Origin: Brasenia schreberi
Lineage: Eukaryota; Streptophyta; Magnoliopsida; Nymphaeales; Cabombaceae
Assembly: GCA_036023115.1 (NCBI GenBank)
Contig: JAYKKT010000073.1
Coordinates: 11,823,001-11,887,000 of the forward strand
DNA: 64,000 nt
Direction: 5' to 3'
Part shown: piece after piece, positions 1-13,113 of the stretch
Numbering within the stretch: position 1 is the stretch's first letter
How the letters are laid out: each line of letters starts with the position of its first letter
Made by a program: the position numbers and the translations under genes
The notes under the pieces: model-generated
The model's database searches: none
What the model saw: only the letters and a program-made list of their open reading frames with translations
What the model was told of the DNA's origin: nothing

Positions 1-3000
1 TACAGACGAAGACCGTGCAGCGCATAATAAAACAGCCATGATGAGAAGAAGGGCATGAGATAGCATTCGTTTCGCAAACATTCCGGTAAAGAAAAACTTC
101 ATCTTCAATCGGACTATCTAATTTCCGGCAAGTTCCATTCGAAGAAAGAGAAGACCACTGCAATCAAAAGTCGCACGTTATTTTACATGGTTTAGTGAGA
201 AGTCAAAACTCCAATCAAGTACACGCTAAAACTTCAATCATTAACCAAATAAGATGCACAGTAATAAGAAAATATTAAGAAAGGATTATCGGTTTAATGT
301 TTTTTAGAGATTTACCAAATAATAAGAGCAATCTTTTGGTGCAGGATAACACGGAAAAAAGCTGGAAATGACAATAAGATGTACCGAAAGGGTCCTGGGC
401 TCTTTTAAAAGGTTGGGAGGGTCATCAGTGATTCAGGATATCGAGAAGGATTACGATACATATATGCACAAACAGCCGTATCTCGCCGGCTCTCAAGAAG
501 AATCGATCTTGCAACTCTTTCGCATTATTAATCACTTGCTCCGAGTTCCAAGACGAGCCATGGAAACTTCACTTCAGAGCCCTCTTCGCAATGCCAGCTT
601 ACGTCCTAGAAAAATTCCGGTTTGCTTAGAACGTGTGTATACGTGAGTGCGCCTGTGAAAGAGAGATGTGTGTCGTACTTGTGTTTGTGTTTGTGTGTGT
701 GAGAGAGAGAGAGAGGACACCTCGGATTTTTCTCGACGAAGGGTAAATGCTCCGGGCACCATCAAGGCTGATCAATTTCTCACACAAAAAAACCCACCAG
801 GTTCTGGTTCACTGATGAAAGTTGACCTAACGAGTGGCGTCAGAATGCACCCACCTGGTTCATCAAGCAAGCGTAAGACACAGTCAGACAGGTGTCGACA
901 AAACGTCTATTTTCGCATTACGCATTAAATAAAGATCGAGGTCATCCAACATAAAGCGACGCTGCATGATAAAGATGCAATATAACGCTCATCCATCATG
1001 GTATTTCTCAAGAAGCACCACCATTCCCATCCAGAGAAATGCTATAACCGCTGGCCATCAAGCGGGAGATGCACCGCCATCGTGCATCGCTGCTGCACAA
1101 GGGATGCTCAGCTATGAATGAAACATATGCAATATGGGAAACAACGAAGAACTAAACAAGGCAGAGAATAGATAATAGAAAGAAAAAAAGATAGTCCAAG
1201 GCTGGTAACGCCTAGGATAGAAGACAAGAAACCAATCAATGAAGATCACCTTTAAGTGGATGGGAAAGATACGAGAGAATTTATTTCTCGATGGTGCCAA
1301 TAAATTATTATATTGCAAATAAATTGAGAAAGCATGCAACAGAGCTACGGCCGCCGGCGCGAAAAGATGGAGAGAAAAGACCACCGAGTGAAGCCGCGCA
1401 TCGCTTTAGAAAAAAATAAGAAGAGAAAAAGGAGGGGGTAAGGGGAATAATGCAATATAAACGGCGCGGCGCACTTACTGATCCAAAGGGCAGAAGAGTA
1501 AAAGGTCGATTTTTAACAAGTGCACCATCAAATAAGTTATTATATGAAAAAGGACGAAAAGAAAACCCGGTTTCGCCGGATACCCCACTAACACCCACCA
1601 CCATATACGAATCTCCTAAAAGTAAAAGATAACCACTTTGGAAATGTTAGCGTCGATCATCAGAAAGTAGACGGTAAGTTATTCTATCCCTTTGTCTACA
1701 CAAAAGTGTTCTCATTGGTGTCAACGAATAGAGGATAGCAATTTTTAGGAAGGCATCAGAGAGTCTTTCCGACTGTTCTTAGCGTGCATATTAAGAAGCA
1801 CCCACCAACGTCCAGAAATGGCGAGAATAGATTGACATTGCAAAGAAGAGACAAGGCAATAGGTGGCCGTCTGACTAGTCAAGCATTTGATAGCCGTATA
1901 GTAGCTTTCATCTCTTTTCATTAAAAAAAGAAGGTTTTCCATTATTTTCACAGAGATGGTGAGGCAATGGTGGTCCTGCCAACGAGGGCCAATAATAGCA
2001 CATAATGAAAAGGAAGAAACGTGGTATGAAGAATAATATATAAAGAATGAAAGCATCAAATCACAACCCACTTGAACACCTTTGATTTTGAAATACCAAA
2101 ATGGAGCCGCTCCACACTTAAATACTTCATTTAAGACAAATATGAGAGAAACCATAATATATATATATAAATGAGAGAGAGAGAGAAAGAGGGAGGATCA
2201 ATTCGACTCCCACTTGAGAACCAAAGGTGAATTGAAATCCCATCGACTCAGACAAGGTAAATAAATATAAAAGATATACCGTTCCCTCTTTTCAAGCCCA
2301 AAGAATATATGAAAGATCATGAAGTATAAATTCAAGCACCAGATATCCCGCATAACCGAGGAAGCCATTTCCACGGGGACCAAACCACTATTAACGAATG
2401 AACCAAGCAAAGAACGACGGTTTGAGTTCTCCTTTCGCTAGGGAAGCGCAACTTCAGTTCGGAGTTCAGTTTGCAGCTTCGCAACTTTCTATCCATATAG
2501 CAGTGTATCCAAACAACATTTCCAGAGAAACGTTTAAACAAGAAACGAGAATTGATTAAAATGAAGATGAACCCCAACAATTAGAACCCAGGATTTGAGA
2601 TGATATACTCATCAAGCTAAGGGATGATGAACAGGATGAAGATGCACACAAGGAAGAAGGAAGAAACTGTAGCATTAAAATGGCACGATAATGAATAGAA
2701 TCACAAGGATTGAACGGATACTGAAAGGAAAAGTACGGTATCCTAAACTCTACCATACAGGGGGAAAATCAACGCAAGAGAACTCGAAACCGAGGACATC
2801 TATGATTACTTGTTGAAGGATTTCGAAAGTATTAGCGATCTGAACATGAAAAATAAGACCGGGGAGAAGGATTTCCAGGAGAAGCGCACAAAAAAACGAT
2901 TCAGGTGAAAAGAGAGCAAAAAACAAGTTTTATCTATAAGCGAACTAATGTTCTGGAGAAAATCAACCTATTCTAAAACCAGGTTACCGTGATCGCTACA

Positions 3001-4225
3001 AGGAAGCAAAGGAGAGTCGCCCAAAGCAGACCGAAGTTAGAAATTCAAGAACCTCAGATAGGGAAGCTAACGATGAATGGCAAGCGATAAAAACTTATTC
3101 AGTACATTCGAAATAGAATTAAGGCGAACGAAAAAAGATATGTCCAACGCAAAGAATTTAATCGCGACGGTCACAGAAATAGCATAATATGGTTGCAGAA
3201 AAGCGCATCACTATAACGAAGGAGAGATAAGCAAGATGTTGCTCAGAAAAATCACAACTTTTTTTAATTTTTGAATGCGATAATAGTTACGCTGCAAACC
3301 GAGGGGAACAGCGCGAACAATAGAATAAAACCCTGCCTTTAAAGATATCGCGTTGTATACTGAAACAAATCAGGAATCTCTTGAAACATAGTGGTTACCT
3401 GCGGAGAACCGATATCAGAAAACAACGAAGAAAGGTTGAGTGAAACCAATAGGACGTTCAGGGACCTGATTGATCAGGCTTAAATAGAGACGAAACTGAA
3501 AGTTCAGGGACAAGAGCCCCGCGAGGAATATCTTATCCGGAGTGGAGCTGCTAAGAGACAAAAACAGAAAACATCAAGGAGAACAAACGGAACTGACGTT
3601 CAGAAATCTGATCGGGTCCTGAAAAAGCAAACAGAACTAACAAACAGACGCTCAGCAATCAGTTCGGTTCGGCTTGTCAAAAAAGGCTGCAAAATGCGTC
3701 AGGCAATGAACCAAGAGAACCGCTTAGAAACCCGACCGATCAAGTACGTACGTTAGACAATACTTAAAGAGTTCATCAAATCGATCTAGATAGCCACACA
3801 CCTCGTTCTGAAGAGCTCTAAGACGAAAAGAAAGAAGAATACTGTTCAATTTTTACTACGTCGCCTCATTCCACTATCGAGAGGGAGAGATTTCTTTTCT
3901 CAGCAGCCCGATCGATCAAGCATGTCAGAAAACACTTATGAAGTTCATCAAATCGATCTACACAGTCGCGTATCTCATCCTGAAGAGCTAACACGAGAAA
4001 ATAAGAGGGAGAAGAAACCTACATATCCTCTCTATAGTAACTTCATTCCATTACCGAGAGAGAGGGAGGGAGAGAGAAACCTTCATCTCCGCCATCGACG
4101 CTAGTTCTGAAGCTCTCCAACGGATCTTCGGCCAGACGAGGAGAGGCCCTCTGCGTGAGAGACAAACACACAGAGGGAGAGAGGGAGAGAGGGGCTTTAC
4201 ACGTACGGCACTTGCTTGATTTGGC
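1..4225 (-). other. Possible leader and leader intron of a minus-strand gene
   Basis: No protein family is recognisable in any frame. Read on the minus strand, the stretch is U/pyrimidine-rich with many TTTC/TCTC runs, and it begins just downstream of a TATA-like motif near 4,262. That composition resembles plant 5' leaders and their long first introns. Short ATG frames such as one at about 4,098 (MAEMKVSLSLPLSR, then stop) go nowhere. A non-coding or pri-miRNA transcript is an alternative; I checked for the common conserved plant miRNA sequences and saw none here. Confidence 0.25.
3731..4084. repeat. ~176-bp imperfect tandem duplication
   Basis: Two head-to-tail units (3,731-3,906 and 3,907-4,084) share landmarks in the same order: CCCGAYCGATCAAG, GTTCATCAAATCGATCTA, CTGAAGAGCT and CATTCCAYTAYCGAGAG. 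The units have diverged by substitutions and small indels. They lie within the putative minus-strand leader. Confidence 0.8.
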
Positions 4226-4256
4226 GCTTAGAGAGGAGAGAGTCTGTTTGCTGGCC

Positions 4257-4270
4257 CTTTATAAAAGCAT
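4257..4270 (-). promoter_or_regulatory. TATA-like motif
   Basis: CTTTATAAAAGCAT reads as a TATA box in either direction (TATAAAAG on +, TTTATAAAG on -). The minus direction is preferred because it would place a pyrimidine-rich leader downstream (4,230 and below). The plus direction would start a transcript near 4,295 with no recognisable gene. Confidence 0.3.
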
Positions 4271-4456
4271 GCGTCCTCCCTCCCTTACTTTCCCTTTTGT
4301 ACGGACAATCCCCGTTCAAACTGCCCACATCGACTACCCAAAATTACATCTCCAATACCTCTTTTTATAAGATGATTTATACGGTGCTGAATAACTCGGA
4401 CCTTCAACTTCAGCTTCAGCCCATCGATTTTTTTTTCATATGGCGAGCTATTTGTA

Positions 4457-4718
4457 GTGCGTATGATGCACTATACAAGCACTCTTCAAGCATGTGCACT
4501 GGAGCGGGTACATGTGTGCAATATCATAATTTGAATGGTGCACTGTAGCAGAGCATATTTAGTTCTCTATACATGACATAGAACTTGGTGCGTATAATGC
4601 ACTATATATGCACTCTTCAAGCATGTGCACTAGTGCGAACACATGTGTGCAATATCATAATTTGAATGATGCACTATAGAAAAGCATATGTAGTTTTCTA
4701 TACAAAAGAATAGAACAT
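4457..4718. repeat. 131-bp tandem duplication
   Basis: Units 4,457-4,587 and 4,588-4,718 share GTGCGTATRATGCACTATA, CACTCTTCAAGCATGTGCAC and ACATGTGTGCAATATCATAA at a constant 131-bp offset. A second small tandem duplication of about 32 bp, containing TTTTGAGCTTGATCGAC, follows at about 4,733-4,796. Confidence 0.85.
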
Positions 4719-4944
4719 CACTTTCTTTTTCTAACTTTTGAGCTTGATCGACAGCCAAGAAATATAACTTTTGAGCTTGATCGACCGAAGAAATCTAGGA
4801 CTTGATATCCACTTAGCTTCTATTAAAATAATGCATGCTTTGGTTGCTTTCCAAACAAAATTCTATTCGGATGTCTGTCCAAATTACCGATCTTTGTTCA
4901 TAATGGCCATTGAGAATCCATGTACCCGACCTCATTTTGCATTA

Positions 4945-5292
4945 GTGAGAGTAGATATGGTCGCATCAGGTTTGCCTAAAACCAGGAATCGAAACCGAAT
5001 CGGGATCTCACAAGTTTGGAACTGTTAATTCTGGTTTTGTTTCCGATACAAACTGTCTGAAACCAAAACAATACTAAAATTTTTGAATTTTTGGGAAAAA
5101 ATATTAAAAAACAGCGGAAGCAGTGGTTCCAACTCGCGGATTTTGGTTCTGACACGGTCGTGTCATAGAAGTTGGGTTCAAAACTGAACTGCAATTCCGG
5201 ATTTGATTTCGAGCCTGAATCCAACAGTTTTGGTTTCAGTTATAAACCCGGTTCGGAACTGTCAGCCCGGTTCAAAACCGGTCATGTCTAAA
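4945..5292. repeat. GGTTC-rich fold-back element, copy 1
   Basis: Member of a dispersed family also seen at 23,205-23,552 and 38,632-38,902. Each copy has an AT-rich core (TTTTTGAAWTTTKGGAAAAAA-like) flanked by GGTTC/GAACC-rich arms. The right end here reads CCGGTCATGTCTAA and the left end TAGATATGGTCG, which makes a degenerate terminal inverted repeat of the form TAGACATGRCCGGTT. No coding capacity is seen, so it looks like a non-autonomous MITE/fold-back element. Confidence 0.5.
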
Positions 5293-5970
5293 TGGGAGGC
5301 ATGCTATGGTTTTGGTATAGCCATCCTTGGTTGAGAGAAAGAGTACCAAAGCCTACTATGAAAATTTTTCCTCCTGTTGGTAATGGGGAGCCGAAGCGAG
5401 ATGCATGCTCATATCAAACTCATGAGCTTCAATTTGTGAGTCAACCCCCTAGTGAAGTTAGTCATTGCATGTTGTGTAACTAAGTGAAGTTTCATTTTTC
5501 TATTGTATCCTTTGTCTCTCATAATAATGCTCTTTTTGCATGCTATTAACAGCGTTTTGAAAGGCATAAGCCTTTTTATTGTGAAAATCTAGTAAGGTGA
5601 CCGGAATAGTCTATGGGCATATATAGTTGCATTTTCAGGTGAGGCAAAAGCTCTTAATGGCCCATGGTTATAATTGTGGGTTTTGCAAGAGAGGCAAAAG
5701 ATCAGTTGATATAATAAGTTTATGCCCAAGAGTTATTCGTATAGCCTACAGCTTAAACCATGGCCTACTTTCTATTCTCGAAAGCAAGACTAAGGCCGGT
5801 CACTCATCTCTTCTTTATTATCCAACCTCTGTTATAGAGGAATTCTATTTCTCGTGCAATTTTTTATCATCTTCACTCCAAAATCTCTTTCAAAATTCAG
5901 ATTTCGCACATATGACTGAGAAACACGGGTTGGATCTTGTTCTTATAAAATCTAGACAAACCATAACAAG
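5293..5970. other. Anonymous sequence, no gene recognised
   Basis: Short open frames only, with no motif or family similarity that I can recognise. The longest (5,627-6,109 +) runs into the adjoining microsatellite and is not credible. Confidence 0.4.
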
Positions 5971-5972
5971 AG

Positions 5973-5979
<7 letters not shown>

Positions 5980-6058
<79 letters not shown>
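5980..6058. repeat. Compound (CT)n-(AT)n microsatellite
   Basis: About 19 CT units are followed directly by about 20 AT units. The same compound design recurs at 24,767-24,861. Confidence 0.98.
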
Positions 6059-6062
<4 letters not shown>

Positions 6063-6264
6063 ATTATAAAAAGGTCAACGATAGAGATTTGAGTTTAAAA
6101 AGTATTTAATGTGAATTACATGAATAATTACGCACATATATCAATTTCTCTCTCTTTATATATAAAAAATTATAAAAATATCAACGATAGATATTTGAGT
6201 TTAAAAAGTATTTAATGTGAATTACATGGATAAGTATGCACATATATCAATTTCTCTCTCTCTT
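6058..6264. repeat. ~110-bp tandem duplication after the microsatellite
   Basis: The block ATTATAAAAA...TCAACGATAGA...TTTGAGTTTAAAAAGTATTT...CACATATATCAATTTCTCTC occurs twice, at about 6,060-6,153 and 6,168-6,264. Both copies end in a CT-rich run, which suggests duplication by slippage between pyrimidine tracts. Confidence 0.85.
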
Positions 6265-6279
6265 TCTCTATCTCTCTAT

Positions 6280-6625
6280 ATATATGAGGTAGTGTTAAAT
6301 TGACAATGTCTTGCATAAACATCTCCATCATTCGATGTTTGAGATCAACGGTTCAAGTGATAAAACACTTTATATTTAATATATGTGATGTATAAAATGT
6401 AAATTATCAAAGTAACATAATACTTATAATTCAAATCTCCTCATTAATATCACCAAACAATGTTCAAATGCTAAAATACTTTGCATTTAATGTACATAGT
6501 TTATTAAATGTAAAGTACAAAAGTAAAATGATACTTCTAATTCAAATATCCTTATTAACATAAAAGATCGAATAATGAAATAATGAAGATGTTTGTAGTA
6601 GATTATATACGAAAAGAGATTATGC
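6280..6625. repeat. AT-rich dispersed repeat
   Basis: Shares phrases with 24,520-24,745 and 63,790-64,000: CTTGCATAA, a YTYRATGTTTGRGAT block, TTTAAAAAGTATTTAAT-like runs and repeated 'AAAT...CTCATTAA' blocks. It is non-coding. A MITE or short LTR relic is possible. Confidence 0.4.
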
Positions 6626-6659
6626 ATTTAGCACTACAATATATAAGTATATACATAAA

Positions 6660-9440
6660 GACTGATAGGGTGCACCATGAGTATATACTCCTAAAAGATC
6701 ATTGTCCGACAGCTCAGCTCTTGAAAGATGATCCTCTCAATGCTGCCATTATGTTCTAAGTTTGATGCTTTATTGGTATCATTCCTAATCCTCTATTAGA
6801 AACGATAAAAAAACTAAGGTTTAAAAGTACATACTCTTTGAGAAGCTTATCATTGTCTCTCTCTCATACACACAAAGAAGTATATATATCCTTTGATCCA
6901 TTACAAATGGTCATTGAATCTCTCTATTTTTTATCCACCTCATTCTTATCGGGTTGGTAACGGATACGGTTCGCCTCAACTGGACCCACTACCCCCTCAA
7001 ACGTGACTAATGGTGCATGCACCAGCACACATGCATACAGTACAAACCCGGTGGGACCTTTATGTAATTTACACATCTGATGTCGATCGTGTCGTCTTGT
7101 ACCGCATAACAGGGAGGAAAAGCGTGAGTTATGACGGCCATTTTCCCGGCAATCGGAACTGCCGGATTCCCGCCGGTGATCACCTTAGTGGGGAACACCC
7201 GGCTCGTCGACCCAAAATCTCGGTTCATCGCGCTCAGGCCTGCCAACTGCCGGAAGCCCACACTCGCCTCCACGTGGTTCCCGCATGGGTCTGGGACAGA
7301 CCGCACGACCCACGACCCGAAAACCGAAAGCAGAACAATAAATTTCAAAAATTCCAGGGTGCCACCTGTCAAGAAGAGCCGAAGAAAATAATTACATCCT
7401 AGCCGTACAATAGTGACGGGTCCACGCCCATCTATGGCGCGTGACTCTCCAACTCGCAGAACGTGGGGCCCATTCAAGACATATTCGTCCTTGACCAGGA
7501 AGGGAGAGGGCTTTATCGTCATTGAGGTGGGATCATTGTCTCATCATTACGGTCCGATCTCTGGGACTTTTGTTTACTTGTGGGTCCGAAGTAAAGAACG
7601 TCAAATCGAGATCGGTCAGAGCGAAAAGGAGAAACGGATCCGCAGGGGAATATTTGGTCTCACATTATGTACCAAATAGAGACGTCGCCATCGTAGTCAT
7701 GAAGCCAACAGGTAGGGCCCTACGGGTCGTTCAGAGACTGGAGTTTGTATACGGTCCGTGTCGGGTCGGCTCTGGTCGAGTCGGACTCGATTTAATGGAC
7801 GCGGGTAGGGAGTGTACCTGGTCTGATTTCATTGGATACTGGTTTCAAACTCGAACTGAACCAATCTAAACTGTTCTCTATTTCGAAGAACCAAAACTAA
7901 AGACTTTGGACTACAAGTCATAATGTATATATTGTTAATCATTAAGATATAAACTGTGAAAAAAAAGGTACGTAAGATATAAGAACTTGCTCGAGCCATG
8001 TTGTATGTGCTCAGCTGCGAAAAATGAGCCAAGTTCTCATTTAGTGACTACTCACGAGTCGAGATGAACTTAGCCGGTTTGATTACCATCTTGCATATCA
8101 ATTCATGCTAACGTGTATATAGGTCATCTTGTTCGTGTCATGAAGCTCATCACAAGCCAAATGAGCAGCTCTTCTCAGCTTGCGCCTTGACTGACCTGTG
8201 AGACACGACACCGAGGCCGTAGGCAAATATTGTACATGGCCAAGAAAACAGGCATGGTTTTATGGAAAGTGAAACTTGAATAAAGTGTTTCTAAGTTCGC
8301 GTTTATAGTTTGATTGGTTTGAGTGGACAAGATTCCGTGTTTTAAGAAATGAATGCTTGGGATTTGAATTCGAAAAGTAAATAGTACACTTAGACATATC
8401 CAATGTTTTAGGAACTAGAAAACATAACCCAATCGAAGAAAACTATTAAAAACTTGAAATAAGAAGGATAAAAGATGGAACTATCTATTAAAATTTTATG
8501 AAAAGTAAAACTGGAACCAAAGTGTGTGGTTTTAGGTTGATTGGTTTCATAGACAAGATATGTCTTTCGCACATATGTATAGAAAGAGAAAGAGAGAGAG
8601 AGATTTGATTTTACCATGGATGGATACTATCCACTAAAGCTCGATAAAAGTTATACCAAAAAAAAACAATGAATAAACATAAATAAATATGTTCGAAGTG
8701 AGTATATATTATATATATAAATATATGCATTTGTGTATATAGTCTTAACGTTACAAAGTTTAGCGAGTGATGGCGCAATCAGCAATCCCAACAAGAGGAA
8801 CCATACAAAAAGCTGGTTCAAATTTCGAAAAAGAGGAGAAATTTGAGTTCCACGGTAAACAGTGCAGTTGGCAACAATCACAAGCTAACGCTACCCCCGA
8901 ACTACCCATCCCAAAGGGGAAAGCATTGATTCTAGTGAGAGAGAACCCCACCTGACAACATTCCTATTTTCAGGCGGCCTTTCTAAATCCCCATTATTTT
9001 ATTTGATTTATTTTAAGGTGTCAGTAAATAAATTACAGGATGTTGCTGACAGTAAATAAATGGTGTCGTATAAACTGAGTCCTGACCAGAGTTGACAATC
9101 AGTTCTTTTATATTTTTTTATAAGTTTCAATTCTTTCAAAATAAATATTCGGTAAACTATAAGATACTAATACGAAGTTTTCATTTTAAAACTTTCACGA
9201 AACATTGTTTTGTTGAAATTTGAAAAAAAGTGAACGGTGAGTTCTCCTCCAAGTCTCCTAGTTTTCCATCAGTCGTGTAAAAACGTGACACGGTATAAAC
9301 ACAGTCGTGTGCAGCTGTTTTCTTTTCGAAACAGTATAGAAACCGTGACACGGTATAAAATGCATGTAAAACGTTTCATTGTACATAAAGTATCACTCTT
9401 TATCATATGTTCTAGGTTAGTCTAGTTAGTTACAATATCG
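6660..9440. other. Intergenic sequence without a recognised gene
   Basis: The portion at 7,000-7,900 is clearly more GC-rich than its flanks and has overlapping open frames on both strands (171 codons on -, 7,007-7,522). These mirror each other and match no family I know. Phrases such as 'TTTATCGTCATT' and 'GTGGGGCCCA' are typical of plant gene-upstream DNA. At 8,000-8,240 there is an AGCTC/GAGCT-rich stretch like those at 22,745-22,990 and 61,420-61,640. Confidence 0.35.
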
Positions 9441-9445
9441 TTAGG

Positions 9446-9983
9446 AAAGAGAGAACAAAGAAATCAATCTCACCATTAATTTTAAGCTTATTTAGATAAG
9501 AGAACACAAAATTGGTTGGGTAATGGATGTTGCCTCTTTTCATTCTAACAAGAGGTCTATTTAAGTTTGGACAAAGGCTCCAAAGCTAGTCATGTTGAAA
9601 TAACTCAAAACACAAGTTCCTCTAAAAATATTTACTTCAAATTCAGGTTCCAAGAGTAGTGAATGATCGTTCTATTTTTCCACGTATTGATAACATAAAA
9701 GTTGATTTCCTAGATTGCATTTTTCATGGTATTGGACGAATTCATGCTTTGATTATCCTAGAAAACACCATCAAGAATTAATTCTAGAATTTGACATGTT
9801 TTCAGCATTTAAGGCTTGGTTTTCGAAAAGTGAGGACATTTTTGGGACTTTCTGCATTGGGATTTCAGTTACTTTTAATGAGAATTTCTCATTAACATAT
9901 TTCTAAACCAATTGGATGAGTTGAGACAATTGCCTATCATGGACCTCGTGTGTGGCTGAGTGGGGCTTGTTTGTGAATTTGGA
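9446..9983 (-). repeat. Probable 3' LTR of the gypsy element
   Basis: Aligns over its whole length with 20,854-21,387. Shared landmarks are AGAGAGAACAAAGAAATCAA, CTCCAAAGCTAGTCATG, GTTGATTTCCTAGATT, TTCATGCTTTGATTA and CATGGACCT.GTGTGTGGCTGAGT. Similarity stops within a few bases on both sides. The last ~110 bp of the pol reading frame lie inside the repeat, so pol would overlap the LTR. Canonical TG/CA ends are not evident, so the LTR call is probable rather than certain. Confidence 0.6.
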
Positions 9984-10900
9984 TTGATGTCCACATTATT
10001 CTCGTCGGGCTTGAGAAGGTCATCATGATCTTCAGAGTCTCGCAGATAAGGAGTCAGATCTCTGATATTAAAGGTATGTGACACTATATAGTGCTTAGGG
10101 AGGTCAATAGTGTATGCATTTTCATTGACCTTGGTGAGAACTTTGAAATGACCATTTCCTCTTAACTTCAGCTTGGAAGATCTTTGTTGGGGAAACCATT
10201 CTTTACAAAGATATATCCAAACCAAATCCCCTGGATGAAACTAAATGGGTTTCTTGTGTTTGTTGGTAGCCTATACATATTTTATAGAGTTGACTTCTAT
10301 CTTTTTCTTGATGTCTTCACGAATCTTTTGAACATCTTTAATAAGTTGCTTTCCTTTTGAGTCTTTTGGATGACTTGTGTTGAGACTAAATAGATCTAAA
10401 AGAGTGATAGGGTTGTACCCATATGCAACTTCAAAGGGAGTATGTCTCATAGTATGATGGGAAGCTCTATTTTATGTGAATTCCACCCACATCAGTTGTT
10501 CATCCCAAGATTTATTTTGTTTGGGCAAAATAGCTCATAGAAAGGTTGAGAGAGTGTGGTTGACAACCTCGGTTTGTCCATCCTAAGCTAAGGTGACAAG
10601 TGGTAGAGAATAGAGCTTTGTCCATAGTTTGTTCCACAAAGTTCTCCAAAAGTGGCTTACATGGAACTTATGTGCTCCGCGATATGAAATAATACTTCTT
10701 GGAAGGTCCATGAAGTCTTACCACTTCTTTGAAGAACAATTCAAATGACTTGCAGCAAGCATCATCAACCTTGTGTGCATGGTATGAAAATGAGTCATTT
10801 CTTTAGAAACCCACCTATCCACCACAAAGATTGAATCCTTTTCATTCTTTGTGCTAGGGGTAGTCACTACAACAAAATCCATTAGACAAATCTATCCAAG
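9875..10900 (-). pseudogene. Gypsy integrase and C-terminal pol region (broken)
   Basis: Integrase would join element cDNA to the host chromosome. On the minus strand, 10,700-10,900 reads VVDRWVSKEMTHFIPC, matching the integrase-core VVDRFSKMAHFIPC block. Near 10,630-10,560 is a degraded FSTTCHPQTDGQTE block, and near 10,440 'YGYNPITLLDL'. The C-terminal frame (10,225-9,875) contains SKLKLRGNGHFKVL and FNIRDLTPYL, the usual integrase-tail block of gypsy elements. Several stops separate these blocks, so the region is not functional. Confidence 0.75.
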
Positions 10901-11299
10901 TGAAATCAAGAATGGGCAAAGGAGTATAGTCCCATGAAGCATCACTTTCTGATTTGAAACTTTACAAACAATGCATTTTCACAAAACTTTTACTTTATCA
11001 AGCTCTCGTACATGTGTGGCCAATGTAAAAATGTTAGGTACAACATGTCTAAAGTCTTTTGAACCCTGAAAATGCCCATCAAAACCTCCCTTCATGCGCC
11101 TCCCTCACAAGCAACTCTCAATGATAGAACTCCTAGCATTTTATAAGTCTCTTTATCTTTAAACAAATAACCCTTGATGCCTAAGAAGAATACATTTGAG
11201 CTTATTTTTCAAGCATGCAAGATAGCATAGATATTAGAGAAAAATGTTATCATGCTCATACAATTCTTTTAATGCATGTTCAAAGCCCAAACAATTTTT

Positions 11300-12570
11300 G
11301 TTTCAAGGGTAGAGAGTAAGCAAGTTATACCTTCTTGAGAGTGTATCCGCCACCACATGTTGGCCTTACCTAAGCTTATGCTTGATCATATGAGGAAATT
11401 GTTCAGGAAACTCAACCCATTTAACATGCCTCTTATTGAACTTACCTCATGCCTTTTCAAATTGCTTCAAAGACTCATGATCACTATGGATAACAAATTC
11501 ACTATGGGCAAAGATAATGCTAAGCAGATGTTTGTAAACCCTCCTGAGTGCATAAAAATTCCTTTATCATAAGTGGGATAATTAAAGGCACATCACCACT
11601 TAAGCTCTCACTAAAATGTAAAGCAATTGGATTACCTCTGAACTACGATAAAGCGACTTCTGGCTCCAACATTAGAAGCATCACATTCAATTTTAAAATG
11701 ATTTAGCAAAATTAGGCAAAGCAAGAATGTTGGTGCATGAGTAAGTCTATCTCCTGTAAGCATTCATTAAATGCATTAATCATTGTTTTCTTCCCCCATC
11801 TGAAACACAACATTTTTCTTGACAATTTCATTACAAGGTGCAGCCAATGTGCTAAAGTCTCTTAACAAACCTCTTCTATAGAATACCAACCAAGCTATGA
11901 AAACTTTACCTCACTTCACTCAGCATTTTTAGGAGTTTATTAATTGCTTGAATATCACTTAATTTCATCTACTTGTCAACATGAACCCCTTTTGAACTTC
12001 ATTGGATACAAAATCAAGTAAAGATCCACATGATCCATACAAAAGTACATTTTTCCAAGTTAGCATACAACTTTTCTTTTCTTAAGGACATATGCAAAAC
12101 AGACCCTTAGGAGATGTTCATGATGTTCATCTAGGCTTTTACTCTATATCAAGATATCACTGTAAATACACAACCACAAACTGGCCTTCAGAGAAATCCC
12201 TTACAAGACATGAATTCATAAGTCCCATAAAAGTACTAAGGTGCATTTATTCAAACCAAAAGGCATTACCAACCATTCATATAATCCATATTGTAGTTTC
12301 TAAGAGCAGTTTTCCATTCATCCTCACTACTTTATCCTAATTTGTTGGTACTCCACTTTTTAAATCAATTTTAGAAAATAGCAAACAAGCACAATATAAT
12401 TCATCAAAGCAAATCATCAAGTCTAGGGATAGGATGTCTATACTTGATTGTGATGTTGGGTTCCATGACCCTACATCTGCGGCACATCCTCCACAGCTCC
12501 ATCCTTTTAGGCAACTAGAGTAATTTTTGAACAACACATGGAACTTAAGTTTTTCCCTTGCACCCATTCT
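11300..12570 (-). pseudogene. Gypsy reverse transcriptase/RNase H region (broken)
   Basis: Recognisable minus-strand blocks include FSKIDLKSG (about 12,345-12,372), the N-terminal RT motif. The block corresponding to VSSKGVHVDK, upstream of GLASFYRRFV, lies around 11,850-11,970. The connecting frames are broken by many stops. I saw no intact YVDD-type catalytic motif. The enzyme would copy element RNA into DNA, but this copy is dead. Confidence 0.65.
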
Positions 12571-13113
12571 TTATTGCATCAACTCCTCCCACTTGCTTTT
12601 GGTATTTCTTTAGTCTCTTGAGGATTTCTAGCATTGTTTCTATAGTTGGCTTATTAGTAGAGAAGCAAATTTAATGAGGTTCATGTGTGTTCTATTCCCC
12701 TATTTGATAAGTGCCGGGTTATTTCTTTGTAAATCACATCTTCAAATTCTTAAAAATAGACTCAACATCACTAGGCAAAGGATTAGCATTAGAATTCAGG
12801 CAAACATCTTTGTATAAGAAATGTACATAGTTGCTCTAAAAAAAATGCTCTTTTCATCCACTTTCTTTGCAGAGAAACTCAAAATTTCTCATTTTTTTCT
12901 TCCTTTTTCCCTTTTGAATTTGTCCTCAAAGTGGAATTTTTTTTTCAACATTCTCCCTTTTCTTCAAGTCTTTTCTCTTGTTCTCTCTTAATTTTCAGAA
13001 TTACTGATTTCACAAACCTCTTCGAGATAATGGTACAAGTGTGACCCTAAGAACATTATGTACAAAGAGAACTTGTTAGTGAAACGATCATAAGTAACAT
13101 GTCTATCAAATTG

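Noticed and set aside
5627..6109. 160-codon + strand frame
   Set aside because: A third of it is translation of the (CT)n-(AT)n microsatellite, and the rest matches nothing known.
7007..7522. 171-codon minus-strand open frame
   Set aside because: Both strands are open over the same GC-rich stretch, no domain or family is recognisable, and the neighbouring wording looks like gene-upstream DNA.
8767..8955. 62-codon frame starting MAQSAIPTRG
   Set aside because: No homologue recognised, the complementary strand is equally open, and there is no promoter or splice context.
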